Shown here in pieces: positions 1 to 7,304 of a stretch of DNA of 13,881 nucleotides. The translations under genes and the position numbers were made by a program. The stretch comes from an uncultured Prevotellaceae bacterium. Lineage in GTDB: Bacteria; Bacteroidota; Bacteroidia; Bacteroidales; Bacteroidaceae. How positions within the stretch are numbered: the stretch's first letter is position 1; every line of letters starts with the position of its first letter. The notes under the pieces are model-generated. The model saw only the letters and a program-made list of their open reading frames with translations, searched no databases and was not told the DNA's origin. The DNA lies in assembly GCA_947306605.1 (NCBI GenBank), contig CAMZHB010000011.1, positions 1 through 13,881 on the forward strand, in the 5' to 3' direction.

Positions 1-1454
1 ACAGCCGGGTTTATGCCAACGGAGAACTGAAGTGCGACGGCACGTCCGCCGGCAGTGTCCTTGTCTATAGCAACTCCTCCACTTCCATTATTCCTCCCCA
101 CACCGATGTGGGTGGTTGGTGCAGCGTGTGCGGCAATCTCGTTCCAGATCACCTCACGGCCGATGACGCTGGTTTCTACCCTATTGCTAATGCTGCCGAC
201 CTAAACTGGTTTGCTGCTGTCGTGAAAGACATCAATCCCGCTGCCAAGGCCAAACTGACAGCCGACATTGACTACACGGATTACCTGAATGGATTCATCG
301 GTGCCAGCACGCCCTTCAGTGGAATCTTCGATGGGCAGACTCACACTATCACCGTCTCCTTAGAGAGCGACGCCAAAATAAGAGGTCTTTTCGCAAAAAT
401 CAACGGAGCAACCATCAAAAACCTTGTTGTGGATGGTATGATTGTCTCTACGTCATATAATAACATCGGTGGACTTGGTGGCCAATCTGATGGCAACAGC
501 AGCATCGAGAACGTCGTTGTGAAGACTTCCATTTTCTATCTTCCCGATACAGGCGATTCCTCTATCGGCGGCTTCTTCCCCTATGTCAATAGTGGCACGC
601 TTACTTTCAAGAATTGCGCGTTCTACGGTACTGTTGAGGCAGGTGCGGCTACAGGAAATGCTGGCTTGGTAAGTTGGAATAGCGGTAGCATTGAGGCCGA
701 AAATTGTCTCATTGCTCCTGCCGAAATAATAGCTGACGAATTCGTAGATTATGCCCGTGGAAGCAGTCCCGCTGCCACTAACTGCTATAGGGTTGAACCG
801 ACAGATGAAAGACTTGGATCCGGTGAACTATGCTACCTGCTGAATGGAAGGACCAGCTTTAATCCCAGTTGGACACAAACCATCGGGGCTGACGAAAATC
901 CCTTGCCCTTCGCTACACAAGGCATCGTCAGCCAGATTACTTCTGACGGATATGGCACTTTGTTTGTACCTTCTGCCGACGTGACAATCCCTGAAAGCGT
1001 GGAAGCATTTGCATGTAAGATTGAGGACAATAAACTCAAGCTCACGGCCATTGAAGATGCTATCTCAAAGGATGATGCCGTCATCCTGAAGGGAAACCAA
1101 GGTTTCTACAGTTTCGTACCTACCTCAGATGCAACTCCCGCAGCAGGGAACGAACTCGCCGCTGCCACGACAGACATATCAGCCGACGGTACGCAGTACA
1201 TTCTCGCTAACGGCGATGAAGGCTTTGGCTTCTACAAAGTGAAGGAAGGTTCTACCATCCCTGCAGGTAAGGTTTATCTGACAGTGGTTGATGGCACCAA
1301 GTCATTCTATGGCTTTGATGACACCACTGGCATCGGGAATGTTCAAGGTGCAGAATCCACATCGAATGGTGCCGTTTACAATCTGGCAGGTCAGAAGATG
1401 TTAAAGATGCAGAAAGGCATCAATGTCATGAAAAGCAAGAAGATTTTCAAATAA
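1..1454 (+). CDS. Surface/secreted protein with GLUG-like repeats and short C-terminal sorting motif (5' end missing)
   Basis: The reading frame is open from base 3 and enters from outside the window, so this is only the C-terminal 483 residues. Near residue 40 there is a WCSVCG motif (a CxxC pair), of the kind that follows His/Asp-Gly spacers in Prevotella and Bacteroides surface proteins. Residues of about 95-240 form beta-rich repeats with 'GLFA..GATIKNLVVDG' and 'IGGLGG' patterns, resembling GLUG motifs. A YLLNG...WTQTIG segment follows, then a domain with 'GYGTLFVPS' and 'GFGFYKVKEGS', common in Bacteroidales exported proteins. The extreme C-terminus has VYNLAGQK, KGINVM and a final basic KSKKIFK, resembling the short type A-like T9SS sorting signal or a related surface motif. 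I infer export to the cell surface; the ligand or activity lies in the missing part or is unknown. The next gene has its own promoter and a strong terminator intervenes, so this gene is transcriptionally separate. Confidence 0.75.
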   Translation, partial: SRVYANGELKCDGTSAGSVLVYSNSSTSIIPPHTDVGGWCSVCGNLVPDHLTADDAGFYPIANAADLNWFAAVVKDINPAAKAKLTADIDYTDYLNGFIGASTPFSGIFDGQTHTITVSLESDAKIRGLFAKINGATIKNLVVDGMIVSTSYNNIGGLGGQSDGNSSIENVVVKTSIFYLPDTGDSSIGGFFPYVNSGTLTFKNCAFYGTVEAGAATGNAGLVSWNSGSIEAENCLIAPAEIIADEFVDYARGSSPAATNCYRVEPTDERLGSGELCYLLNGRTSFNPSWTQTIGADENPLPFATQGIVSQITSDGYGTLFVPSADVTIPESVEAFACKIEDNKLKLTAIEDAISKDDAVILKGNQGFYSFVPTSDATPAAGNELAAATTDISADGTQYILANGDEGFGFYKVKEGSTIPAGKVYLTVVDGTKSFYGFDDTTGIGNVQGAESTSNGAVYNLAGQKMLKMQKGINVMKSKKIFK

Positions 1455-1535
1455 AGAAGAACATCTTTAAACTAGTAATAGTGCTGGAAAAAGGCTGTTT
1501 TCTTTAAGTTATTCCGATAGCCTAAGCTATTTATG

Positions 1536-1570
1536 CCAGCGGGACAAACCGGTTTGTCCCGCTGGTTTTA
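1536..1570 (+). terminator. 30-bp perfect palindrome, probable intrinsic terminator
   Basis: CCAGCGGGACAAACC (1536-1550) is followed immediately by its exact reverse complement (1551-1565) and then TTTTA. It lies 81 bases after the stop codon of the surface-protein gene, and nothing else codes here. As RNA it would fold into a long stem with a tiny loop and a short U tract. The T run is short (four), so termination is probable rather than certain. A perfect palindrome of this length could also be a dimeric protein-binding site. Confidence 0.7.
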
Positions 1571-1618
1571 TGCTTTCATATAGTCTCGTATGTCTATATT
1601 GCAATGTTAATATGAGGA

Positions 1619-1644
1619 TTGTCTTTTATTTTTTTGTAACTTTG
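1619..1644 (+). promoter_or_regulatory. Candidate Bacteroidota sigma-ABfr promoter for the phosphatase/kinase gene
   Basis: TAACTTTG at 1637-1644 matches the Bacteroidota -7 consensus TAnnTTTG exactly. A TTG at 1619-1621 is the nearest candidate -33 box, but the spacing (15 bases) is shorter than the usual 17-19, so the upstream box is weak. The box lies about 30 bases upstream of the GTG start at 1676, which suits a short 5' leader. Confidence 0.55.
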
Positions 1645-1675
1645 CAGCGTTATAAGAACTTTTGAACACATTGCC

Positions 1676-3859
1676 GTGAAGAAACATGAGAGAAATGCCG
1701 TGATTATCCTTGCTATCGCCGCCATGCTGCTGCTGATAATCTTTGTTTCACAATTTTGGTTTGCTTACCGAGGCATTACCTCGAGAGCGAATACCAGTGC
1801 GCGGAATGAATTGGAGATAAAGAGACTGAATATTGAGAGAAAACTGGCAAGGGTGGAAACGGCCATTGACAACATGGAATGGGCCGTAGAGGATAACCTG
1901 TCAAATCCCGACGTAATGTTCGATGTGGTTTTGAAAATTGTGAAAAGTAACAAAGACATTGTCGGTTGTGGAATCAGTTTCCTTCCCAACTTCTATCCGT
2001 CGAAAGGCCGATGGTTTGAACCTTATGCCGTTCGCCGCAGTGACGGTCACTATGAAACGATGCAGTTGGGCTCGGCCGACCATGACTATACACAGTTGCA
2101 GCTCTACACGGCGACCATAGAGGGCGACTCATGCCTGTGGTCGGAACCTTATCTTGACAAGGATGGTGCCCGCATGATGCTTACGTCCTATACCCATCCC
2201 ATCCGCGATAAGCAAGGAAGGCTGGTGGCTGTACTGGCCGCCGACGTGTCTCTCGACTGGCTGAACGACGTCGTTAATGCTCATCACGTGTACCCCACGT
2301 CAATCAATCTGGTGCTTTCGAAGGTGGGCTGTCTGATGGTGTGTCCCACGGAGAGCCTGACATTACGACGTACCATTCAAGAAGTGTCTAGAAATGTCGA
2401 GGACACCACGATACATGAAGTCAACCGCAACATGTTGGCAGGCGAAGAAGGTCACAGGATTATCATTAACCGTGACGGAGTGAAGAAGCATGTGTTCTAT
2501 GCCCCGTTGGGCTGCAACACGGGATGGTCAATGGCCGTTGTCTGCGCCGACAAGGAAATTTATCACCATTTGCGGCAGCAGGGTCTATACATGACAATTC
2601 TTATGGTGTTGGGTTTGCTCATCATTGCGTTTATTATCCAACGCATGATACGCAACATGTACCGCATTCAGACTATCAACAACGAGAAAGAACGCATCGG
2701 TAACGAATTGAGAATCGCCAGTGCCATCCAAAATGGCATGCTGCCCAAAACGGCGCCATTCTCCGGACGCAACGATATCGAAGTCTTCGGCTCCCTCGTC
2801 CCGGCCAAAGAAGTGGGTGGCGATCTCTATGACTTCTATATCCGCGACGAGAAACTCTTCTTCTGCATTGGCGATGTCAGCGGCAAGGGCATACCTGCCT
2901 CGCTGGTGATGGCTGTCACGCGCTCCCTGTTCCGCGCAGTTTCGGCCCATGAATCACACCCTGGAGCTATAGTGACTCAGATAAACGAATCCATGTACGA
3001 AATGAACGACTCGAACATGTTTGTCACCCTCTTTGTCGGGGTGCTCGACTTGCCTTCGGGCCGTCTGCGCTACAGCAACGCCGGCCATTGCCCGCCACTC
3101 GTCGTGGGTTCCTCCGCGCAACCATTGCCTGTTGAAGCCAATGTCCCCGTGGCTTTGGTTTCGGCTTGGAAATACACCTGTCAGGAAACGATGATTAAAC
3201 CGCAGACCACCATCTTCCTCTATACTGATGGTCTCACTGAAGCCGAAGATATCTCTCACAACCAATTTGGCGAAGAACGTATGGCCACCGCGGCACGACG
3301 TGCCATTGAGAACAATGCCATTGACCCCAATTCCCTGTACCAGCGGATGACCGATGCCGTCAATGTCTTTGTGGATAAAGCCGAACAGAGTGACGATCTT
3401 ACCATGCTCGTCATCCAGTACAAAAAAGAGCAACGCGACCTTCGTCTGCAACGTCACCTGACGCTGACGAACAACACCGAGGAAGTTCCCAAACTCCACG
3501 AATTTGTTACCGGAGTGACCGATGCCCTGGCCATGGACGAAGCCATCAGCATGCAGCTCGACCTGGCACTTGAGGAAGCCGTGGTCAATGTCATGTCGTA
3601 TGCCTATCAGTCGGGGAAGAAAGGAAGTATCGACATAGAAGCTAAAGCCGACGACATGAAACTGATCTTTGTTATCAGAGACTCTGGCATCCCGTTCGAC
3701 CCGACCGCCAAAGAAGACGCAGACACCACGCTTTCGGCTGACGAACGCCCCATTGGTGGACTGGGCATCTTCCTCGTGCGTCAGCTTATGGACTCCATCA
3801 ACTATGAGCGTGTGGACGGACAAAACGTGCTTACCCTTATCAAAAAACTGAATAGCTAA
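1676..3859 (+). CDS. Membrane sensor with fused PP2C/SpoIIE phosphatase and GHKL anti-sigma kinase domains
   Basis: This 727-residue protein combines opposing activities of a partner-switching circuit. Transmembrane helices lie at about residues 8-30 and 304-322. The roughly 270 residues between them look like an extracytoplasmic Cache-type sensor ('SEPYLDKDG...MMLTSYTHPI', 156-176). A short coiled linker (325-355) leads to a PP2C/SpoIIE domain (about 355-585) with metal-binding motifs VGGDLYDF (D383), IGDVSGKG (D400), YSNAGH, LYTDGLTE (D518) and SDDLT (D573/D574). A GHKL ATPase domain of RsbW/SpoIIAB type (about 598-725) has the N box EEAVVN (E633, E634, N638), DSGIPFD (D669, G671) and GGLGIFL (694-700). 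All visible catalytic residues look intact. By family, the phosphatase would dephosphorylate and the kinase phosphorylate a STAS protein; the STAS gene two positions downstream is the obvious partner. The GTG start follows a TAACTTTG box and precedes helix 1 closely. The upstream frame is open for some codons, so a slightly earlier non-ATG start cannot be excluded. Confidence 0.88.
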   Translation: MKKHERNAVIILAIAAMLLLIIFVSQFWFAYRGITSRANTSARNELEIKRLNIERKLARVETAIDNMEWAVEDNLSNPDVMFDVVLKIVKSNKDIVGCGISFLPNFYPSKGRWFEPYAVRRSDGHYETMQLGSADHDYTQLQLYTATIEGDSCLWSEPYLDKDGARMMLTSYTHPIRDKQGRLVAVLAADVSLDWLNDVVNAHHVYPTSINLVLSKVGCLMVCPTESLTLRRTIQEVSRNVEDTTIHEVNRNMLAGEEGHRIIINRDGVKKHVFYAPLGCNTGWSMAVVCADKEIYHHLRQQGLYMTILMVLGLLIIAFIIQRMIRNMYRIQTINNEKERIGNELRIASAIQNGMLPKTAPFSGRNDIEVFGSLVPAKEVGGDLYDFYIRDEKLFFCIGDVSGKGIPASLVMAVTRSLFRAVSAHESHPGAIVTQINESMYEMNDSNMFVTLFVGVLDLPSGRLRYSNAGHCPPLVVGSSAQPLPVEANVPVALVSAWKYTCQETMIKPQTTIFLYTDGLTEAEDISHNQFGEERMATAARRAIENNAIDPNSLYQRMTDAVNVFVDKAEQSDDLTMLVIQYKKEQRDLRLQRHLTLTNNTEEVPKLHEFVTGVTDALAMDEAISMQLDLALEEAVVNVMSYAYQSGKKGSIDIEAKADDMKLIFVIRDSGIPFDPTAKEDADTTLSADERPIGGLGIFLVRQLMDSINYERVDGQNVLTLIKKLNS

Positions 3860-3877
3860 TCGGCAGAATAGAGCGGG

Positions 3878-5671
3878 ATGGAAAGCATCGTATTCTTGGG
3901 ACTCAACCTACAGGCCTGGATTACCGTCATTACGATTGTCGGCATCTTCATCGTGTTGTCACGTACACGCATACCGACAATGGTGGTTTTTCTGGGAGCC
4001 TTGACCATACTGGTGACGTTCGGCATCGTGACCGAAGCCGAAGGAATGGCCGGTTTCGGTAGCGAGCCGGTAGTTATCCATGGCGCCTTCTTTGTGGTCA
4101 TAGCCGGATTGATGCAAACCGGTGTGCTTTATTGGCTCAACAAACACCTGTTGGGTAGCCCCAAATCATACGGTCAGGCCCTCCTGAAATTGATGATTCC
4201 CACGGCGTCCCTCGCCGCGTTCCTCAATTCCGTCAATGTAGTTGTTCTCTTCATTGACGTGGTGAAGATATGGGCCCGCAAACTCAACACGCAACCGTCC
4301 CGTCTGCTCCTGCCCTTGAGTTATGCTGCCACGCTTGGCGGCACCTGTACCCTCATCGGCAATTCGTCAAACTTGATGATAGCCGGACTCTACGCCGATC
4401 AGTCGGGCCGTTCGCTCAATTTCTTCGCGCCGCTTTTGCCCGGAATCATGTGTACCCTGACCGGCATCGGCCTGGTGCTTCTGCTGCGGCGCTATATACC
4501 TTCACGTCTGTCGCCCGAGAATTCTTTTGAGTCCACCAGCGACTATACCGTGGAACTCCTCGTTCCCACCGACAACGAGGCTGTGGGACAGACCGTCGAC
4601 GAAGCCCGTCTGCATCAGGTACGCGGTGGTTCGCTCATCGAGATTGTACGTTTCGACAAGGAAATCATCTCCCCCGTGCCCAAGGACGAATTCATTCTGG
4701 GTGGCGACCGTCTCATATATTCCGGCCAAATCAGCGAGATACTTGAGCTTAAGCAGACCCACGGTCTGGTGGCTGCCGACCACCATGTTTACAGCATCAA
4801 CGAGATAGACAGCAACCGCAAGTTGCGCACCGCCTACGTGGGCTTCGGCAGCAACCTCATCGGCTCCCGCATGAACGAAAGCGATTTCGAACGGCGCACG
4901 GGCATGGTGCTTGTGGCCGTGGCCCGTCAGGGAAAACGCGTCGACATACAGCCGCGCGAAGTGGTGCTCCAGGCCGGCGACACCCTGCTGCTGGAGAGCC
5001 CTCCCAAGAGCGACCAACAGATTGAAGACGTCACCCGCGGCAGCCTCACGTTCTTCGACTCCCACTTCGTGCCACAAATGGGCCGCAAGACACTGGTGGC
5101 CACCATTATCCTCATTGTCATGTTCCTGTTCTCCACATTCCATGTGTTGCCCCTCATGGCCTCCACCATGCTGGCCGCCGGCGCCATGCTCATCTTCAGA
5201 TGCTGCCGCATGGAAAACATTGCAAAATACATTGAGTGGGACTTGCTCCTCATTCTCGGGGCCACCGTGGTCATCAGTACCGCCATTGTCAAGACGGGCA
5301 TCGCCACAGGTATTGCCGACGGGGTGCTGGCCACCTTCGGCCATAATCCTTACGTTGTCATGGCCGTCATGTGTCTGCTCGTCTCCATCATCAGCGAATT
5401 TGTCAGCGACGTGGCCACCGGCGGCATTTTCCTGCCCGTCGTTTACCAGCAGGCCGTCACGCTGGGCTGTGACCCCACACCGTTCGTGGTCTCCCTCATG
5501 ATAGCCGTCACCACGTCCTACAGCACCCCCGTCGGTTCCAGCACCCACATGCTCATCTACGGCCCGGGCGGTTTCCGTTTCACCGATTTCCTCAAGGTCG
5601 GTGTCTGGATGCACTTCGTCGTGCTGGCCGTCAATCTCATCACCGTCAACCTGATTTATCCATTACACTAG
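3878..5671 (+). CDS. SLC13-type permease with two RCK_C (TrkA_C) domains
   Basis: A 597-residue inner-membrane transporter. The first membrane half (about 5-205) ends with the re-entrant signature GGTCTLIGNSSNLMIAG (154-170). The cytoplasmic middle holds two RCK_C domains: about 222-295 ('VGQTVDEARL...FILGGDRLIYSG') and about 305-385 ('NLIGSRM...VVLQAGDTLLLES'). The second membrane half (about 403-594) contains TTSYSTPVGSSTHMLIYGPGG (545-565), the inverted-repeat counterpart. This architecture is that of SLC13 / divalent anion:sodium symporter-like permeases; substrates in the family include sulfate, dicarboxylates and other anions, and the sequence does not say which applies. Two usually conserved clamshell motifs are altered: NSVN (117-120) where NNTP-like residues are common, and SDVA (510-513) where SNxA is common. 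It starts 18 bases after the phosphatase/kinase stop, so it is very probably co-transcribed and may supply or sense a ligand for that circuit (inference). Confidence 0.87.
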   Translation: MESIVFLGLNLQAWITVITIVGIFIVLSRTRIPTMVVFLGALTILVTFGIVTEAEGMAGFGSEPVVIHGAFFVVIAGLMQTGVLYWLNKHLLGSPKSYGQALLKLMIPTASLAAFLNSVNVVVLFIDVVKIWARKLNTQPSRLLLPLSYAATLGGTCTLIGNSSNLMIAGLYADQSGRSLNFFAPLLPGIMCTLTGIGLVLLLRRYIPSRLSPENSFESTSDYTVELLVPTDNEAVGQTVDEARLHQVRGGSLIEIVRFDKEIISPVPKDEFILGGDRLIYSGQISEILELKQTHGLVAADHHVYSINEIDSNRKLRTAYVGFGSNLIGSRMNESDFERRTGMVLVAVARQGKRVDIQPREVVLQAGDTLLLESPPKSDQQIEDVTRGSLTFFDSHFVPQMGRKTLVATIILIVMFLFSTFHVLPLMASTMLAAGAMLIFRCCRMENIAKYIEWDLLLILGATVVISTAIVKTGIATGIADGVLATFGHNPYVVMAVMCLLVSIISEFVSDVATGGIFLPVVYQQAVTLGCDPTPFVVSLMIAVTTSYSTPVGSSTHMLIYGPGGFRFTDFLKVGVWMHFVVLAVNLITVNLIYPLH

Positions 5672-5704
5672 AAATAAATCCGATAAAAACAAATTAACGC
5701 GACA

Positions 5705-6013
5705 ATGAATACAACAATCAAACTGGAAAACGACAACCAGGTCGTCTATTTTGAAGGCCGTTTGGACACCTCCGTGGCATCCCAAGTGAATCAGGACGTA
5801 CAGCCTGTGATGGAGAATACAGAACATGACATCATTCTTGACTGCTCAAAGTTGGACTATATCAGTTCCAGCGGTTTGCGCATCTTCCTCAGCATCCTCA
5901 AGAATGCCAAGAGTAAAGGCTGCCACGTCTTCATCCGCGGCATCAACGCCGACATCACCAAGGTATTCAAGATGACAGGCTTCTTCAACCTCTTCGAATT
6001 TATCGAACAATAG
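5705..6013 (+). CDS. STAS-domain anti-sigma-factor antagonist
   Basis: A 102-residue single-domain cytoplasmic protein of the SpoIIAA/RsbV type. The key motif is LDCSKLDYISSSGLRIFL (45-62); the serine just before Gly57 (S56) aligns with the phosphorylated serine of SpoIIAA, with S54 and S55 adjacent. The C-terminal FKMTGFFNLFEF pattern matches the last STAS helix. In this family the unphosphorylated form binds and neutralises the partner kinase/anti-sigma, and phosphorylation releases it. It lies 33 bases downstream of the permease in the same direction as the PP2C/GHKL fusion, which could act as both its phosphatase and its kinase. No sigma factor or other output target is encoded in the window, so the regulated process is unknown. 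Confidence 0.92.
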   Translation: MNTTIKLENDNQVVYFEGRLDTSVASQVNQDVQPVMENTEHDIILDCSKLDYISSSGLRIFLSILKNAKSKGCHVFIRGINADITKVFKMTGFFNLFEFIEQ

Positions 6014-6108
6014 GCCGCGGCCATACAACCACAATCTGTTGAAAGCGTGAATGCCTCCGCCCTCCCGCTGTTGACACTTCGGGAAACAGAGGCAGGACTT
6101 CGGCGCGC

Positions 6109-6164
6109 AAAAACGGCGTTTCAAAATTTTGAAGCGCCGTTTTTAATGTTTGAAACGCCGCTTC
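6109..6164. repeat. Three-armed palindromic repeat, copy 1; likely bidirectional terminator
   Basis: Bases 6109-6144 form a 36-nt near-perfect inverted repeat centred on AAAATTTT: arm AAAAACGGCGTTTCAAAA against TTTTGAAGCGCCGTTTTT, with one G:T wobble as the only imperfection. After a four-base spacer (6145-6148), a third arm (TTTGAAACGCCGCTTC, 6149-6164) repeats the right arm in direct orientation. A-tract and T-tract ends make it able to terminate transcription in both directions, after the STAS gene and before the T9SS operon. A second copy with the same three-arm layout lies at 12494-12548. Confidence 0.8.
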
Positions 6165-6241
6165 TTGCACAAGTGGTTTTGAACTTATAATTATAGAGAA
6201 ACACAGAACGCCCATTGCCAAGGATGAGTATCCCGTCATTT

Positions 6242-6272
6242 TTTGCAAGATTTTCGTGTGCCGTTACAATAA
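6242..6272 (+). promoter_or_regulatory. Candidate promoter of the T9SS operon
   Basis: TTTG at 6242-6245 is followed after exactly 19 bases by TACAATAA at 6265-6272. Spacing and -33 box fit the Bacteroidota consensus (TTTG-N19-TAnnTTTG), but the right half of the -7 box is a poor match. It lies about 33 bases upstream of the porP ATG, downstream of the repeat/terminator, in a gap with no other coding content. Confidence 0.4.
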
Positions 6273-6305
6273 TAGTGCGGAAATGGCGTTATTTCAAGTA
6301 GGATT

Positions 6306-7247
6306 ATGAAAAATTGGCGCATATATCTGGCAATTCTGACGCTGTGGCTAGGTGCCGTGGGCACTCGGGCACAGTATGACCCGTCGCTGGCGCACTACTG
6401 GATGGTGCAACCGCAGTACAACCCGGCTTCTGCGGGCACAACGGAGTACCTGCGCGTTATCGGTGCCTACAGCATGCAGCTGACGGGCTACGACGACGCC
6501 CCTGCCACGATGTATGTCGGCGTGGACATGCCGATGTTCTTCGTCAATCCGCGCCACGGCCTGGGCGTATCGTTCCTGAACGACGAAATCGGTCTGTTCT
6601 CCCACAAGCGCTTCAGCCTGCAGTACTCGTTCCGCTTCAAACTGTTCGGCGGCCTGCTGGGCTTCGGCCTGCAGGGCGACATGCTCAACGAGAGCTTCAA
6701 CGGCTCGAAAGTGGATTTGGAAGAGGACAACGACGACGTCTTTGCGACCTCCGAAGTGAACGGCTCGAAGGTGGACGCCGGCTTCGGCCTGTGGTATGAG
6801 CACAAAAACTGGTATCTGGGCCTGTCGAGCCAACACCTGACAGCACCCACCGTGATGCTGGGCGAAAGAAACGAAATCAAGGTGGAACGCTCATATTATT
6901 TTACAGCGGGATACAATATCCAACTGAGAAATCCGTTGTTATCAATACACCCCACGGCCTACGCCATGTATGACGGCACAGAGTATAAGGCCATTGTGTC
7001 GGGCCGGTTGGAATACAACAACGACACGAAGCAACTCTTCGTCGGCGGCAGCTACAGCCCGGAACACTCGGCGGCGGTCTTCGTGGGAGGACGTTTCCAC
7101 GGCGTGGTGCTGAGTTACTCCTACGAGGCCTACACCTCCGGCATCGGACTGGAACACGGCGCACACGAGATAGTGCTCAGCTATCAGCACAAACTCGACC
7201 TCTACAAAAAAGGCAAGAACCGCCACAAGAGCGTGCGCTGGCTATAA
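6306..7247 (+). CDS. porP: PorP/SprF family type IX secretion outer-membrane protein
   Basis: A 313-residue protein with a Sec signal peptide (basic MKNWR, hydrophobic core, probable cleavage after A22 before Gln23). The mature start has the family's PQYNPASAGT motif (36-45), followed by alternating beta-strand segments such as GLLGFGLQGD and WYLGLSSQHL, as expected of an outer-membrane beta-barrel. PorP is an outer-membrane component of the T9SS in Porphyromonas gingivalis, and SprF is its Flavobacterium paralogue; family members link the translocon with the periplasmic GldK/N structure or with particular cargo. Being first in a porP-gldK-gldL-gldM-gldN cluster, it is the core PorP rather than a cargo-linked SprF paralogue. 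It has the first start after a candidate promoter and is probably the first gene of the operon. NGSKVD occurs twice about 20 residues apart (see findings). Confidence 0.92.
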   Translation: MKNWRIYLAILTLWLGAVGTRAQYDPSLAHYWMVQPQYNPASAGTTEYLRVIGAYSMQLTGYDDAPATMYVGVDMPMFFVNPRHGLGVSFLNDEIGLFSHKRFSLQYSFRFKLFGGLLGFGLQGDMLNESFNGSKVDLEEDNDDVFATSEVNGSKVDAGFGLWYEHKNWYLGLSSQHLTAPTVMLGERNEIKVERSYYFTAGYNIQLRNPLLSIHPTAYAMYDGTEYKAIVSGRLEYNNDTKQLFVGGSYSPEHSAAVFVGGRFHGVVLSYSYEAYTSGIGLEHGAHEIVLSYQHKLDLYKKGKNRHKSVRWL

Positions 7248-7304
7248 AACAAGAAACAACAGTTGGCCGTGCGGCCATACCTATATTTATATAAAACAGA
7301 ACAA

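Noticed and set aside
2954..3823. Minus-strand open frame of 289 codons opposite the phosphatase/kinase
   Set aside because: Antisense to intact PP2C and GHKL motifs, with no domain, no promoter box and no neighbour in that direction.
4502..5614. Minus-strand open frame of 370 codons opposite the permease
   Set aside because: The His/Gly/Asp-rich composition is typical of the antisense of a hydrophobic membrane protein; the plus-strand SLC13 reading is unambiguous.
6013..6022. GGCCGCGGCC palindrome overlapping the end of the STAS stop codon
   Set aside because: Only 10 bases, with no loop or T tract; too short and GC-biased to support a site call.
7263..7304. Upstream TTG start for gldK giving 14 more residues
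   Set aside because: It would put a long leader (MAVRPYLYLYKTEQ) before the lipoprotein signal; the ATG codons at 7305 or 7329 give normal type II signal peptides.
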